In this document: one piece after another, positions 62,644-64,000 of the stretch
Numbering within the stretch: the stretch's first letter is position 1
Layout of the letters: every line of letters starts with the position of its first letter
Source: Aquimarina sp. AU474
GTDB lineage: Bacteria; Bacteroidota; Bacteroidia; Flavobacteriales; Flavobacteriaceae
Direction: 5' to 3'
NCBI RefSeq assembly: GCF_900312815.1
Contig: NZ_OMPE01000009.1
Coordinates: forward strand, 434,001-498,000
DNA length: 64,000 nt
Program-made: the position numbers and the translations under genes
The notes under the pieces: model-generated
What the model was told of the DNA's origin: nothing
Seen by the model: the letters and a program-made list of their open reading frames with translations, nothing else
The model's database searches: none

Positions 62644-63534
62644 TTACACTTTCTCTTTATTCTTAAATTTTCTAATTCCCCAGGCTACTTTATACGTTCT
62701 ATACAATAAGTCATACATCACCATCTCATGCAAACGGTTTTTGGATCTAAACAATCTATTCATTAACATGTGGATGTAGCTCCCCATCATATTATCAAGC
62801 CTTGGCTGATCAACAAGAGATCGTATGTTCTCTATCATTGCTTTGCTATGAATGCTTTTGGCTTCTAGCACATCAATAATAGGCGCATAATCTGGATTAT
62901 TTTCTCTAGTAAACACCATAAATTCTTTAATCTTATCGTGCTCTTCTCTAAACTTTTTGTCCATTTGTTTTTTGAGAAACTTATTCATCCCAAACTCTTG
63001 TCCAAAGCCAGTTTTTAAGCGTTCCATCAACGCGAGTTTTTGATCTTCGTCATATCCAAAATCATTTAACAAAGTATCCATTGCTCGTATACTCAACAGC
63101 CATCGCAACTCTTCTCCTTCGTCTTCATCGATCATATCCAAAAAGTCAACAATCATCTTGCTATCATAAAAAAACAAGGTTTCGGATTGCTCCATGGTTT
63201 CATTACCATATCGCTCCAACTCTCTTTGGTAGGTATCTATCTGTAATCTCCAGATAAGGTCTTGTTTATTATAATGCTCTAATGGCCCGTGCAATGCATT
63301 AATAATTTCGCCTACATTTTTGGGATCGGTATAATGAAAACGAACTCTAATATGATGTTTGGGATCGTTATAGCGTATAAAAAACCATTTATCGATTACT
63401 TTATTTTCTAGTAATGTATCTACTACAGGTTTGATTACATCGGTAAGGACCAAATCAGAGGTCTTAGGCCCTGTATATATTTTATAATACAGCCATTCAC
63501 CACCAATAATAAAAGATCTTTGTGTATTAGCCAT
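62644..63534 (-). CDS. Lantibiotic dehydratase elimination domain (thiopeptide-type bacteriocin biosynthesis protein)
   Basis: Stand-alone SpaB_C/elimination domain of 296 aa, which removes glutamate from glutamylated Ser/Thr to give dehydroalanine or dehydrobutyrine. Typical features are EWLYYKIYTGPKTSDLVL, WFFIRYNDPKHHIRVRFH, and QIDTYQRELERYGNETMEQS. It overlaps the upstream dehydratase gene by 8 bases, so both halves of the LanB function are coupled but split into two proteins, as in several Bacteroidota class I lanthipeptide loci. Confidence 0.92.
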   Translation of the reverse strand: MANTQRSFIIGGEWLYYKIYTGPKTSDLVLTDVIKPVVDTLLENKVIDKWFFIRYNDPKHHIRVRFHYTDPKNVGEIINALHGPLEHYNKQDLIWRLQIDTYQRELERYGNETMEQSETLFFYDSKMIVDFLDMIDEDEGEELRWLLSIRAMDTLLNDFGYDEDQKLALMERLKTGFGQEFGMNKFLKKQMDKKFREEHDKIKEFMVFTRENNPDYAPIIDVLEAKSIHSKAMIENIRSLVDQPRLDNMMGSYIHMLMNRLFRSKNRLHEMVMYDLLYRTYKVAWGIRKFKNKEKV

Positions 63535-64000
63535 GAGTTGTATTTGTATTTTTTAATTTATGCTCGTTGTAAAAAGACAATACGATTTGATTGGTATATG
63601 CCTCGTTTCCTTCCTTAACAATACTTTCTTCGTTATGTAAAAACTCTTTAAGTTTAAAAGCTGGGCGTTTCTTTACTGTTTGTAATAACATACGCACCGA
63701 AGATAGATTAGTAAGATTAATCAATAGTTCATTATCTCCATCAATAAGTAATACATACTGTGGCAATTTTTTATTAGAAACAAAGGAAGTTATGCCTTCT
63801 TGCAGTTTCTCTGAATCTTTGAGGTCCTGCAAACGTGTTATTTCTTTATCTTTAATATTCCAGGTAGCCGTTGCCAATACTACTCCTTGATATTCTACTC
63901 GCGGTAAAAAATCATATTCATCGGCTAGAGGGCCCCAATGAAATCCAAGTCCTGATCGCTGTTTTTGAGTTTGCATATTGGCCAGAAATTGATATATCGG
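63527..64000 (-). CDS. Lantibiotic dehydratase (LanB glutamylation part), C-terminal fragment
   Basis: The frame is open to the right edge of the window, so only the last 157 residues are seen. The segment PIYQFLANMQTQ and GLGFHWGPLADEYDFLPRVEYQG is typical of the C-terminal end of the Lant_dehydr_N domain, which uses glutamyl-tRNA to glutamylate Ser/Thr of a precursor peptide. A substrate peptide, cyclase and transporter should lie to the right, outside the window; none is visible here. Confidence 0.88.
   Translation of the reverse strand, partial: PIYQFLANMQTQKQRSGLGFHWGPLADEYDFLPRVEYQGVVLATATWNIKDKEITRLQDLKDSEKLQEGITSFVSNKKLPQYVLLIDGDNELLINLTNLSSVRMLLQTVKKRPAFKLKEFLHNEESIVKEGNEAYTNQIVLSFYNEHKLKNTNTTHG

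Noticed and set aside
1-64000. CRISPR array
   Set aside because: No regularly spaced direct repeats and no cas genes were seen.
41560-64000. att direct repeat copying the tRNA-Asn 3' end
   Set aside because: Looked for by eye to the right of the tRNA and not found inside the window; integrase genes are also absent.

Overview
The window looks like a chromosomal segment of a marine-type Flavobacteriaceae (Bacteroidota). The evidence is low GC content, candidate promoters of the Bacteroidota TAnnTTTG (-7) type, short A-rich leaders instead of strong ribosome sites, a lycopene cyclase, FeoA/FeoB with the small Cys-rich partner, and membrane TPR-AraC and TPR-CHAT proteins typical of this phylum. 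The genus cannot be fixed from sequence alone; it resembles Aquimarina/Kordia-type genomes.

Region 1 (1-4.6 kb): end of an aminotransferase gene, DinB polymerase IV, a small Rossmann protein, a membrane protein, a CYTH protein and an outer-membrane-like protein. Region 2 (4.6-18.7 kb): one tight leftward operon of eleven genes: TetR regulator, acyl-CoA ligase, SDR, carboxyltransferase, biotin carboxylase, crotonase, BKACE (DUF849) cleavage enzyme, dienoyl-CoA-reductase-like SDR, two acyl-CoA dehydrogenases (one fused to SCP2) and an aldehyde dehydrogenase. The content parallels the Pseudomonas atu/liu pathways (acyclic terpene or branched acyl-CoA catabolism), but a BKACE enzyme sits where an HMG-CoA-lyase-type enzyme would be expected. 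Region 3 (18.7-28.9 kb): PbpC with a thioester alpha-2-macroglobulin, an isoaspartyl peptidase, and a TIR protein with a beta-sandwich C-terminus. Region 4 (29-41.6 kb): mostly housekeeping genes: radical SAM, HD hydrolase, acyl-ACP desaturase with PlsC, bacilliredoxin, TerB-DnaJ, lycopene cyclase, EamA transporter, feoAB plus a 51-codon Cys-rich membrane protein, SCO, RseP and tRNA-Asn.

Region 5 (41.7-64 kb): accessory in character. It holds KptA; two paralogous 90-aa HTH proteins about 14.7 kb apart, the first surrounded by CGG-(A/T)11-type palindromes; a TPR-AraC membrane regulator; an S9 peptidase; a TPR lipoprotein; two very unusual proteins without signal peptides (an OmpA-like 646-aa protein and a 1251-aa protein ending in a lamin-tail domain) that appear to share a short module; a lipoprotein paired with a tiny metzincin-motif protein; an ECF sigma/anti-sigma pair divergent from a TPR-CHAT (caspase-like) protein framed by two palindromic repeats; and, at the right edge, a split class I lanthipeptide dehydratase (LanB glutamylation part plus separate elimination domain), which marks the border of a RiPP biosynthesis cluster continuing outside the window.

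The best candidates for undescribed biology are the 49.9-57.2 kb LTD/OmpA-like/metzincin neighbourhood, the split LanB locus, and the BKACE-containing catabolic operon.
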